32,617 bases of DNA from an uncultured Bacilli bacterium (GTDB lineage Bacteria; Bacillota_I; Bacilli_A; RF39; UBA660). A program made the translations under genes and the position numbers. The DNA is taken from NCBI GenBank assembly GCA_947626595.1, contig CANQST010000010.1:1-32617 (forward strand), read 5' to 3'. Every line of letters starts with the position of its first letter. Within the stretch, counting starts at the first letter, position 1. Positions 18,781 to 26,308 of this stretch are shown piece after piece. The notes under the pieces are model-generated. The model worked only from the letters and a program-made list of their open reading frames with translations. It had not been told where the DNA came from and made no database searches.

Positions 18781-19296
18781 TTATATCACCCCCTGCGCAA
18801 CTTTAATATCATTTAGTTTTTGTTTATATTCATTACAGGAAGTAACATAAGTATCATAATTTGAATCCCATTCACTATAGGTTTTAGGATCTCCTCCCAT
18901 AGCTCCACAGGACTGGTTATATTGAGCTGTATTTACCTCAATAGAATCAATACTGGCTTGTAGGCCTTTCACTTTTTTTTCAACAGCTTCATAAAGTTCT
19001 TGTAATTCTTCTTGTCTTTTACTATTAGCAAGCGTTAATACATCTGCTTTGAAGTTATTAAAAATACTCAATGTATATTCTTGTTGTTCTCTAGTTCTAA
19101 TAGCGCTATCATAAAGTGGTGTTGTTCCTCCATCACTATAACTATCAGCACCAAGTCCTCTTTGTAGTTCAGCTTCAATATCGTCTATTCGATTGTTTAA
19201 TTCATTTTCTATTTTTCCACAACCTTTATTGAGGTATGCTGTAACTTTATCAACATCTAAAATAGAATCTAGGCTTGTATCAGCTGTAATTGTCAT
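18781..19296 (-). CDS. LXG-like helical protein (locus A)
   Basis: RBS AGGAGG; paralogue of the N-terminal half of the 7760-8680 product. Confidence 0.7.
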   Translation of the reverse strand: MTITADTSLDSILDVDKVTAYLNKGCGKIENELNNRIDDIEAELQRGLGADSYSDGGTTPLYDSAIRTREQQEYTLSIFNNFKADVLTLANSKRQEELQELYEAVEKKVKGLQASIDSIEVNTAQYNQSCGAMGGDPKTYSEWDSNYDTYVTSCNEYKQKLNDIKVAQGVI

Positions 19297-19316
19297 ATAC
19301 TTATCCTCCTTTTTAA

Positions 19317-19372
19317 TGTATTGTAAATAAAAGATAATCTTTTACTTACAATACACTGAAAAACAGTGTATT
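19317..19372 (-). promoter_or_regulatory. Overlapping inverted repeats between the WXG100-like gene and the LXG-like gene
   Basis: 39-nt near-palindrome 19317-19355 and 9-bp stem 19350-19358/19364-19372 sharing AATACA. Confidence 0.7.
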
Positions 19373-19376
19373 TATT

Positions 19377-19652
19377 TTAATATTGATCAGCAACTTGTGT
19401 CTTATCTAAGATAGTTTGTACGTTCTTTGTTTGCTTTTTGAAATTCTCAATAAATGTTGGTAATTCTTCGTCTAATTCAGACCATTTTGTCATAAACTCA
19501 GCTGCGGCACGACCATCAAATACTCCTGAATTAGTATTTACTGTAGAATTGATTAGACTACTTATTCCTTTAAGAGCTGTTTCAACTTGAGTTGCTAAAA
19601 CATCTAATCTTGTCAACATATTTTGCACTTCACTATATTGTAATGAGTTCAT
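19377..19652 (-). CDS. WXG100-family-like small protein (FxG variant)
   Basis: 91 aa helical hairpin; GVFDGRAAAEFMTKWSELDEELPTFIENFKKQTKNVQTIL. Confidence 0.75.
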   Translation of the reverse strand: MNSLQYSEVQNMLTRLDVLATQVETALKGISSLINSTVNTNSGVFDGRAAAEFMTKWSELDEELPTFIENFKKQTKNVQTILDKTQVADQY

Positions 19653-19666
19653 TTACTATTCCTCCT

Positions 19667-19963
19667 TTACTCAAATAAATTAATTGAATCTTGAGCTGCT
19701 TGCTTAAAATCTTCTTTTTTCTGCTCAACTTTTTGACAGAAATTTGCCATACATTGATCACCCTCTAATAATCTTGGGTATTTTTCTTTAAATAAATTTT
19801 CAAATGCTTCATAAGTACCTGTTTCTTCACTGGTCCAAATGTCATGAATTTCAGAAACTAAAGTATTAATTTCTTCGATTCCACTTTTGAAATTTTTTTC
19901 ATGTTGACAAGCTTCAGCATGCAAGTTCTCCATTTCGGCTAAGTTAAATCTTACTCCGTCCAT
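19667..19963 (-). CDS. WXG100-like small helical protein
   Basis: 98 aa; turn IWTSEETGTYEAF between two helices; RBS AGGAGG. Confidence 0.65.
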   Translation of the reverse strand: MDGVRFNLAEMENLHAEACQHEKNFKSGIEEINTLVSEIHDIWTSEETGTYEAFENLFKEKYPRLLEGDQCMANFCQKVEQKKEDFKQAAQDSINLFE

Positions 19964-19987
19964 ATTATTACACCTCCTAATTTTTTT

Positions 19988-20028
19988 AGAATTCCAATTC
20001 TTAAAAGTATTAAGAACCTAATTCTTAA
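19988..20028 (-). promoter_or_regulatory. Array of alternating AATTCTTAA/TTAAGAA elements upstream of the WXG operon
   Basis: TTCTTAA 19998-20004, TTAAGAA 20010-20016, TTCTTAA 20022-20028 at exact 12-nt register; AGAATTCCAATTCT at 19988-20001. Confidence 0.6.
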
Positions 20029-20052
20029 TTTAAGTTTACAATAAAAAAAAAT

Positions 20053-20075
20053 AAATAGCAATTCAATTGCTATTT
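20053..20075 (-). terminator. Intrinsic terminator or attenuator in the leader of the WXG operon
   Basis: Perfect 11-bp inverted repeat AAATAGCAATT-C-AATTGCTATTT; minus strand continues ATTTTTTTTTAT. Confidence 0.7.
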
Positions 20076-20118
20076 ACTTTACACTTTTATGTAAAAAACT
20101 GGTGCTATTATTAAAATA

Positions 20119-20147
20119 ATTATTCTAAAGTTTGTAGTTTTTGTAAA
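20119..20147 (-). promoter_or_regulatory. Candidate sigma-A promoter: TTTACA-17-AATAAT
   Basis: -35 at 20142-20147, -10 at 20119-20124 (minus strand), 17-bp spacer. Confidence 0.45.
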
Positions 20148-20169
20148 AGTTTAGGTAAGCAAAATAAAA

Positions 20170-20188
20170 ACCATTGATATTCAACGGT
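20170..20188 (-). terminator. Terminator of the tRNA-Ile/Asn/Glu cluster
   Basis: Minus strand ACCGTTGA-ATA-TCAATGGTTTTTATTTT. Confidence 0.75.
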
Positions 20189-20199
20189 ATTTCGCATAT

Positions 20200-20276
20200 T
20201 GGTGACGAGTACGGAATTCGAATCCGTGAATGCTGCCGTGAAAGGGCAGTGTGTTAAGCCGCTTCACCAACTCGCC
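20200..20276 (-). tRNA. tRNA-Glu (TTC)
   Basis: Cloverleaf with loop CTTTCAC, encoded CCA. Confidence 0.9.
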
Positions 20277-20279
20277 ATA

Positions 20280-20356
20280 TGGCGCCCCAACTAGGACTTG
20301 AACCTAGGACCCCTTGATTAACAGTCAAGTGCTCTAACCAGCTGAGCTATTGAGGC
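20280..20356 (-). tRNA. tRNA-Asn (GTT)
   Basis: GCCTCAA...CTTGA-CTGTTAA-TCAAG...TTGGGGCGCCA. Confidence 0.93.
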
Positions 20357-20364
20357 ATTATTAA

Positions 20365-20441
<77 letters not shown>

Positions 20442-20583
20442 ATTAACAACTGACTTCTTTATTTTACTATATTTTTTTGACTTTTGCAACAAAAAAATTA
20501 TTTTTTTTCGTGTTGCAATAATAGAATACTATAAAATAGAATTATAAGTCAATAGTTTTTTTAAAGAAATTTTAAAAATATAC

Positions 20584-20612
20584 TTGTCTAAGTGTGCAAA
20601 TAATGTTATACT
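20584..20612 (+). promoter_or_regulatory. Promoter of tRNA-Lys: TTGTCT-17-TATACT
   Basis: Near-consensus hexamers, 17-bp spacing, upstream of tRNA-Lys. Confidence 0.75.
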
Positions 20613-20643
20613 ACAATAGAACTTCAAAAAAAGAGGTTTATAT

Positions 20644-20719
20644 GGGCTGTTAGCTCAGTTGGTAGAGCAACTGACTCTTAATCAGTGGGTCTAGGGTTCG
20701 AATCCCTAACAGCCCACCA
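20644..20719 (+). tRNA. tRNA-Lys (CTT)
   Basis: GGGCTGTTAGCTCAGTTGGTAGAGC...ACTGA-CTCTTAA-TCAGT...ACAGCCCACCA. Confidence 0.95.
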
Positions 20720-20756
20720 TATTGTTTGATACTCGGGAAAATACGAGTGAAGATAG

Positions 20757-20784
20757 AAAACGTGATTGATAAAGTCACGTTTTT
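20757..20784 (+). terminator. Terminator downstream of tRNA-Lys
   Basis: AAAACGTGA-loop-TCACGTTTTT. Confidence 0.75.
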
Positions 20785-20794
20785 ATGATATTAT
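20766..20794 (+). promoter_or_regulatory. Promoter for orphan ncRNA: TTGATA-17-TATTAT
   Basis: -35 at 20766-20771, 17-bp spacer, -10 at 20789-20794; overlaps tRNA-Lys terminator. Confidence 0.6.
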
Positions 20795-20800
20795 GTATTT

Positions 20801-20913
20801 GTCAATGGAACTTGCATAAAATAAAAAGGAACATTCAATATTGCATTGTTGAGTGTTGCCAAAATGTTAGTTCCACCTAATTCAAAGCTGTTGAGTTAGG
20901 TGGTTTTCTTTTA
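20801..20913 (+). ncRNA. Orphan structured small RNA with intrinsic terminator
   Basis: Outer stem GGAACT-TG-CAT/ATG-TT-AGTTCC, inner stem GGAACATTCAA/TTGAGTGTTGCC, then CCACCTAATTC-loop-GAGTTAGGTGG-TTTTCTTTT; no ORF on this strand downstream. Confidence 0.6.
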
Positions 20914-20967
20914 TATTAAAACTATTATCTTTTACAGCCTTAGTACTTACAGAAGAAAAAAAGGAAA

Positions 20968-22188
20968 CTATCTTAGTTTTCCTTTTGCACCTTTCATTCC
21001 TTTGATGCCACCATTAGCAGCAAAGCCTTTTAAAATATTTGTTTCAAAAGAATGGGTTTTTCCTACTCTTTTTTTGTAGTCTTTAATTCCAATATTAATC
21101 ATATCGTCAAGTAATTGAGAAAAATTAATATCTTTAGCGTCCCACAAATAGAAAGCTAAACTTCCTGGAATAGAATTTATTTCATTAATATAAACTTTTT
21201 TAGCTTTATCGTCTATTAGAAAATCAATTCTAGCATTTCCAGAACTACCTAAGGCCTTAAATGCTTTAACAGCTAATTCTTCTACTTCTTTACGCATTTT
21301 ATCACTTAGATTAGCTGGCAATTTTCTATTAGTGGAAGCCATTCCTTTAGAATTATACTTAGGAGAAACGCTACCTTTTAATTTTCCTTTACCATCACCT
21401 AGATACTTATCTTCATAAGTTAAGAATTTATTAGCTGATAAGACTTCTTCTATTTCACTAACCTTTTGATGCTCATAGTTACCCATAACTGCGATATTTA
21501 CTTCTTTTAAGTTAGGAACAACTTCTTCAACAACAATTTTACTATCATATTGGATAGCTTCGTCTATACCTTCAATTAACTTTTCTTCATTTTCACAAAG
21601 AGAAATACCTACACTAGAACCAGTAGTTGCGGGTTTTACAATTAAAGGATATTTCAACTTAGATATTTTCTTCAAAACAGCTTCACTATCACGTTTATAG
21701 TCAACATCATAGAACCATGTAAATGGGCTCATTGGTATTTCCGCACCCATCCAAATATCTTTCATAATAGTTTTATCTTGACCAGCAACTGATGCATATA
21801 CGTTAGATCCAACATAAGGTATACCAATAGTTTGTAAGTATCCTTGTAAAACACCATCTTCTACATTTGTTCCATGGACAATTGGAAAAGCTATATCTAA
21901 CTCCTTAACTATTTTCTTAGGGAAAGACTTTTTTTGTAAAACATAACTACCATTTTTATAGTACAAAACAACATTTGAACCATATTTTTTTATTAAACTT
22001 AAATCTTGATATACTTCAATATCTCTTAGCATATCACCAGTATACCATTCTCTATTCTTTGTTATATAAATGGGTATTATTTCATACTTTTCTTGATCTA
22101 GTTTATTCATAGCTTGAATAGCTGAAATAATACTAACTTCATGTTCAACACTTTCTCCCCCAAAAATTACTCCTACTTTAATTCTCAT
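20968..22188 (-). CDS. ddl: D-alanine--D-alanine ligase
   Basis: GVIFGGESVEHEVSI; PLIVKPATTGSSVGI; ARIDFLIDDKAKKVYINEINSIPGS. Confidence 0.96.
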   Translation of the reverse strand: MRIKVGVIFGGESVEHEVSIISAIQAMNKLDQEKYEIIPIYITKNREWYTGDMLRDIEVYQDLSLIKKYGSNVVLYYKNGSYVLQKKSFPKKIVKELDIAFPIVHGTNVEDGVLQGYLQTIGIPYVGSNVYASVAGQDKTIMKDIWMGAEIPMSPFTWFYDVDYKRDSEAVLKKISKLKYPLIVKPATTGSSVGISLCENEEKLIEGIDEAIQYDSKIVVEEVVPNLKEVNIAVMGNYEHQKVSEIEEVLSANKFLTYEDKYLGDGKGKLKGSVSPKYNSKGMASTNRKLPANLSDKMRKEVEELAVKAFKALGSSGNARIDFLIDDKAKKVYINEINSIPGSLAFYLWDAKDINFSQLLDDMINIGIKDYKKRVGKTHSFETNILKGFAANGGIKGMKGAKGKLR

Positions 22189-22201
22189 ACATTCTTCTCT
22201 C

Positions 22202-23815
22202 CTATTCATTATAAGTATCTGGTAAATCATTTTCAAATAAAGCATAAACTTCTTCTTTACCAGTTAATGTTCCAATAAAAGGATATGCATCCTTAACATC
22301 ATTAAACACCACAATTTTTTCTTTGTCAAAACCTTTTTCTAATAAACCTTGTTTTATAGGCTCTGTTTTCTTTTCTCCTATTAGGATAACATAGTCGGCT
22401 TTAGAGATTTCGGCTATTTCTCTACCAAATTCTTTGTTATACTCATATTCTTTGGCACCTAGTTCTATCATTCCTGGTGTTACTATAACTCTAATTCCTG
22501 GCATCATGCTTAGAACTTTACAAGCATTTAAAGCTCCAACTGGATTAGAATTATAAGCATCGTCTATCTGATAAAAGCTACCTAAACGTTTTAGTTCAAG
22601 TCGATGTTCTGTTGGTCTTACGCTTTTTACAGCTTGTATTAACTCGTCCATTTCAATATTAAATTCAATTCCACAGGCAATAGAGGCTAAGATATTATAA
22701 ATATTATGATTACCTAAAAGTTTTGTTTCGAAATGATATAATTTTTTATCATTTTTCAAGCAAACATCAAAGCTTGATCCTTTATTAGAACATTTTATAT
22801 TAATGGCTCTAACATCAACGTGTTCATTTTCGATACCAATCCATATTGTTCTAACTTTATTTTTAATTTTATAATTAACTTGTTTTTCATCATCACCATT
22901 TAGGATAGCAAAACCATCACTTGGTAGTGCTTCAATAAGCTCAAACTTGGCTTTAACAATGTTTTCTTCACTACCAAATGTTTCTAAGTGAGCTGTTCCA
23001 ATTCTTGTTAAAATACCATATTTAGGTTTGACTAATTTACATAATCCAGCAATTTCACCCTTTACGTAGGCTCCCATTTCCGCAATAAAGATATCTGTAA
23101 ATTTATCTAAATTGTTATTAATGGTCATCATTAGACCATTATAGGTATTTAAATTCTTAGGAGTTGGTAGGGCATTATATTTTATATTTAAAATATCACT
23201 TAAAATATTTTTACTACTAGTCTTACCATAACTACCAGTAATACCAATAACTTTTAAATTAGACATACTTTTAAGTTTATTTTGGGCTTTACTTTTATAG
23301 TAGTTATAAACCGTCTTTTCAATAGGCTTATTTATAATATTAGCAATAAATACAATGAAATAATCTAAGTAAAGCATTGTACTTAATATTAAAGTATATA
23401 TAAATACTGTTTTCATTTGATAAGCACTATTAATTAAAAGAAAGGATGGTATTATATAAAGAATAGAAATGGTAAAAATTAATCTTTTTATTCTAGCAGT
23501 TATTACTAATGGTTTTTTATTTTGATCATGATTAATCATACTCATATAACTAATACCAATTATAATAAAAATAGCACTTATAATTAATAGAGTTAAATTA
23601 GATAAGTTTTCTATATGAAAGATAAAGAATAAACCAAATAATGATAAAACTATATTTATAATATCAAAGTCTAAAAATACTTTTTTATTTTTAGATAGCC
23701 ATTTTAAGTATCTATTATTTTCATTATAAAGATTTTGTTGGAGCATATGAAGGGATCTTTTTGTTTTAAAGATACAGGCAAATACTAAGGTAAGTATTAA
23801 TATAAAATAAACCAT
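22202..23815 (-). CDS. murF: UDP-N-acetylmuramoyl-tripeptide--D-alanyl-D-alanine ligase (MurF) with N-terminal TM extension
   Basis: GITGSYGKTSSKNIL; AEMGAYVKGEI; TRIGTAHLETFGS; DDAYNSNP. Confidence 0.92.
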   Translation of the reverse strand: MVYFILILTLVFACIFKTKRSLHMLQQNLYNENNRYLKWLSKNKKVFLDFDIINIVLSLFGLFFIFHIENLSNLTLLIISAIFIIIGISYMSMINHDQNKKPLVITARIKRLIFTISILYIIPSFLLINSAYQMKTVFIYTLILSTMLYLDYFIVFIANIINKPIEKTVYNYYKSKAQNKLKSMSNLKVIGITGSYGKTSSKNILSDILNIKYNALPTPKNLNTYNGLMMTINNNLDKFTDIFIAEMGAYVKGEIAGLCKLVKPKYGILTRIGTAHLETFGSEENIVKAKFELIEALPSDGFAILNGDDEKQVNYKIKNKVRTIWIGIENEHVDVRAINIKCSNKGSSFDVCLKNDKKLYHFETKLLGNHNIYNILASIACGIEFNIEMDELIQAVKSVRPTEHRLELKRLGSFYQIDDAYNSNPVGALNACKVLSMMPGIRVIVTPGMIELGAKEYEYNKEFGREIAEISKADYVILIGEKKTEPIKQGLLEKGFDKEKIVVFNDVKDAYPFIGTLTGKEEVYALFENDLPDTYNE

Positions 23816-23824
23816 AACAACCTC

Positions 23825-24544
23825 CTAAAAGAAATTATTTAATATTGCGATTACTCTATTTAAATTTTCTAAGTAAGCATAATGAGTTCCTGGTAAGACA
23901 ATTAAGGCAGCATCTATCATTATTTTTTCTAGTTCTCTAGCTTCACTAAGAGGGGCTTCAGTATCTTGTTCACCCCAAATTAATAGAGTTGGCTCTTCTA
24001 TTTCTCTAGCATACTTAGATAAATCTTCGTTAACTACTTCAACTAAAATTTTTCGCATCATAGGACTTGCGGCTTTGTAGTCTCTTGAACCAATATATTT
24101 TTTCATATACTCGCCTATCTTGTCCATTCCAGGAAGACTTTTTATTTTTTTTAATATTCTAGTAGAAAGAGGTACTTTTTCGTCAACACGAATGCATGGA
24201 CTGCCAAAAAGGACAAGCTTTTCGATAGGATTATGGGCTGAATATCTGATTGCGACTCTTCCTCCAAATGAATGTCCTATAACTATAGGCTTTTTAATAT
24301 CTAAGCTTTTCGTAAATTTTTCTAACATATGAGAATAATCACTTATTGTCCAAACTTCATTGGGCTCACTACTTTGACCAAAACCTGGTAAATCTAAAAT
24401 AGTAACACGAAAACGATCTGAAAAATTATCACCAATAGGTCGCATCATTTCAATGTTTTGACCCCAACCATGAAGGAGAATTATATCTTTTCCTTTTCCA
24501 TATTGTATGTAATTTATATCAATATTATCAACTTTTATTCTCAT
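23825..24544 (-). CDS. Alpha/beta hydrolase
   Basis: LLHGWGQN; GHSFGG nucleophile elbow; GTHYAYLEN. Confidence 0.9.
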   Translation of the reverse strand: MRIKVDNIDINYIQYGKGKDIILLHGWGQNIEMMRPIGDNFSDRFRVTILDLPGFGQSSEPNEVWTISDYSHMLEKFTKSLDIKKPIVIGHSFGGRVAIRYSAHNPIEKLVLFGSPCIRVDEKVPLSTRILKKIKSLPGMDKIGEYMKKYIGSRDYKAASPMMRKILVEVVNEDLSKYAREIEEPTLLIWGEQDTEAPLSEARELEKIMIDAALIVLPGTHYAYLENLNRVIAILNNFF

Positions 24545-24644
24545 AAACTCACCATCTACAATAGATTATATCATAATAAACTAAATAAGCCAATATTTAA
24601 TGCCACACTTCTCAAAGCGTGTTATAATTAAGAGGGTGAAGAAA

Positions 24645-25202
24645 ATGTTTAATAAAAAACTAATTATGAATGATTTGAAAAATAACTTATCTCCTAAAAG
24701 ATATAAACATAGCCTATTAGTTGGAAAATACGCTAAGAAGTTAGCAAAAAAATATAATATAGATGAAGAAACTGCTTATTTAACAGGAATTACTCATGAT
24801 ATTGCTAAAGAGTTTAGTGAAGAGAAAACTAATTATTACAAAGAAAAATATAATATAAAAAATGATAATTATAAAACTATCCATGCTGATATAGGGAGTT
24901 TTTATGTAAAAGAAAAATATAATTTTACTGAAGATATGGCTGAAGCTATAAGATATCATACAAGAGGTGGTCTTAATATGAGTATGCTTGATAAGATAAT
25001 CTTAGTTTCTGATAAAATAGGTAGAAAAAACTTAACTGAAGAAGGAAAAAAACTAAAGAAATTAGCTTTTGAAAATATAGATTTGGCCTTATTAAAATAC
25101 TTAGAAAGTCTAAAAGAAAAGCTAGAAAGTAATGGAAAAATTCCTGATAAAGTTACTCTTCTATTAATAGATAATTTAAAAAAACAAACTAATAATTTTT
25201 AA
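24645..25202 (+). CDS. yqeK: HD-domain hydrolase, YqeK-like
   Basis: RYKHSLLVGKYAKKLAKKY...GITHDIAKEF...IRYHTRG. Confidence 0.88.
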   Translation: MFNKKLIMNDLKNNLSPKRYKHSLLVGKYAKKLAKKYNIDEETAYLTGITHDIAKEFSEEKTNYYKEKYNIKNDNYKTIHADIGSFYVKEKYNFTEDMAEAIRYHTRGGLNMSMLDKIILVSDKIGRKNLTEEGKKLKKLAFENIDLALLKYLESLKEKLESNGKIPDKVTLLLIDNLKKQTNNF

Positions 25203-25220
25203 AAGTTTGTTTTTTCTTTA

Positions 25221-25373
25221 CTAGTTATACCCTCTTGAACTATTACCAAAGAATAAGAAAAATATAATGAATAAGACAACTATTATCCAAATCCAACTAC
25301 CATTAGTATCATTGTTTTGATAATTGCCTGGATAATTATAAACAGGATAACCATAATAAGAATATCCGCACAT
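25221..25373 (-). CDS. 50-aa Tyr-rich membrane peptide, YjcZ-like sporulation type (absent from ORF track)
   Basis: MCGYSYYGYPVYNYPGNYQNNDTNGSWIWIIVVLFIIFFLFFGNSSRGYN; RBS AAGGAGGT. Confidence 0.75.
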   Translation of the reverse strand: MCGYSYYGYPVYNYPGNYQNNDTNGSWIWIIVVLFIIFFLFFGNSSRGYN

Positions 25374-25432
25374 AGCTAATACCTCCTTACTATATTATAT
25401 TTAAAAATAACTACCAAGTTAATAGTAAAAAC

Positions 25433-26308
25433 CTATTTTATAGTAGCTTCTCTTAAATGATTATTCTTACTTCTTTCCAAGTATGAAACAAGACACTTTA
25501 AAGTAGGTTTTAAATAAATAAAATTATCACTTACTCCTAGAAAAGGATTATTACTTATTTTCTCCATCATAAGTACTTTTTTATATAAAGGATGTTTACT
25601 AGTTAAAATGGCTTTACCAACAAAATAAAGTTTATTATTAACATACTCCCCTAAATAAATAGATAAACCATTACTCTTTTGTACAAATCCTCCTATTATA
25701 AATCTTTTAATCTTTAAATTCTTTACTTTTACCCAGTTAAAACTCCTTTTATTAATAAGATATGAACTATTCTTTTTCTTCGCAACCATTCCCTCTAATT
25801 GTAATTTTTTTATTATTTGAAAGAACTCTTTTCCCTTTTCTTCTATAAATTTATTCTTAAGGAAGACATCTTCATCAGAATACTTTTCTAATATTTCTTT
25901 TCTCTTTACTAATGGTAAATTAGTTAAATCTTTACCTTGATAAATAATATCAAAAGCAATAAAAGTGATTGGATTAATTTCACTTTGATACTTAATTTTA
26001 TTTAAATCTTTCAAATGAAATCTTTCTTCTAATTTACTAAAAGAAGGTCTTCCTTCATAAAAGAAAACTATTTCTCCATCAAAAATAGTTTTAGTATTAA
26101 CTATTTTTTTAATTTTTTCTAGCTCTGGAAATTTATAAGTTATATCAATAAAATTTCTACTTCTAATAGTAATAGTATTTGGTGTTACAAAAACTAAGGC
26201 TCTTATTCCATCAAGTTTTGCTTCAAAATAATAATCTTTTGAGTTAAAAGGATCATGAACTTCCTCTAAAAGCATAGGTTTAAATTTCTTATCAAATAAA
26301 TCAGCCAT
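25433..26308 (-). CDS. ligD: ATP-dependent DNA ligase (LigD ligase-type)
   Basis: YYFEAKLDGIRALVF (KxDG), FDGEIVFF, EGMVAKKKNSSY, WVKVK; overlaps Ku. Confidence 0.92.
   Translation of the reverse strand: MADLFDKKFKPMLLEEVHDPFNSKDYYFEAKLDGIRALVFVTPNTITIRSRNFIDITYKFPELEKIKKIVNTKTIFDGEIVFFYEGRPSFSKLEERFHLKDLNKIKYQSEINPITFIAFDIIYQGKDLTNLPLVKRKEILEKYSDEDVFLKNKFIEEKGKEFFQIIKKLQLEGMVAKKKNSSYLINKRSFNWVKVKNLKIKRFIIGGFVQKSNGLSIYLGEYVNNKLYFVGKAILTSKHPLYKKVLMMEKISNNPFLGVSDNFIYLKPTLKCLVSYLERSKNNHLREATIK

Noticed and set aside
17374-19963. Canonical type VII secretion operon
   Set aside because: No EssA/EssB/EssC/EsaB-like ORF in the window; only WXG/LXG-like proteins
20801-20913. 4.5S SRP RNA or common riboswitch
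   Set aside because: Lacks the conserved SRP apical motif and the riboswitch core motifs I know; kept as an unassigned structured RNA
24120-24332. Plus-strand 70-aa ORF
   Set aside because: Antisense to a clear alpha/beta hydrolase
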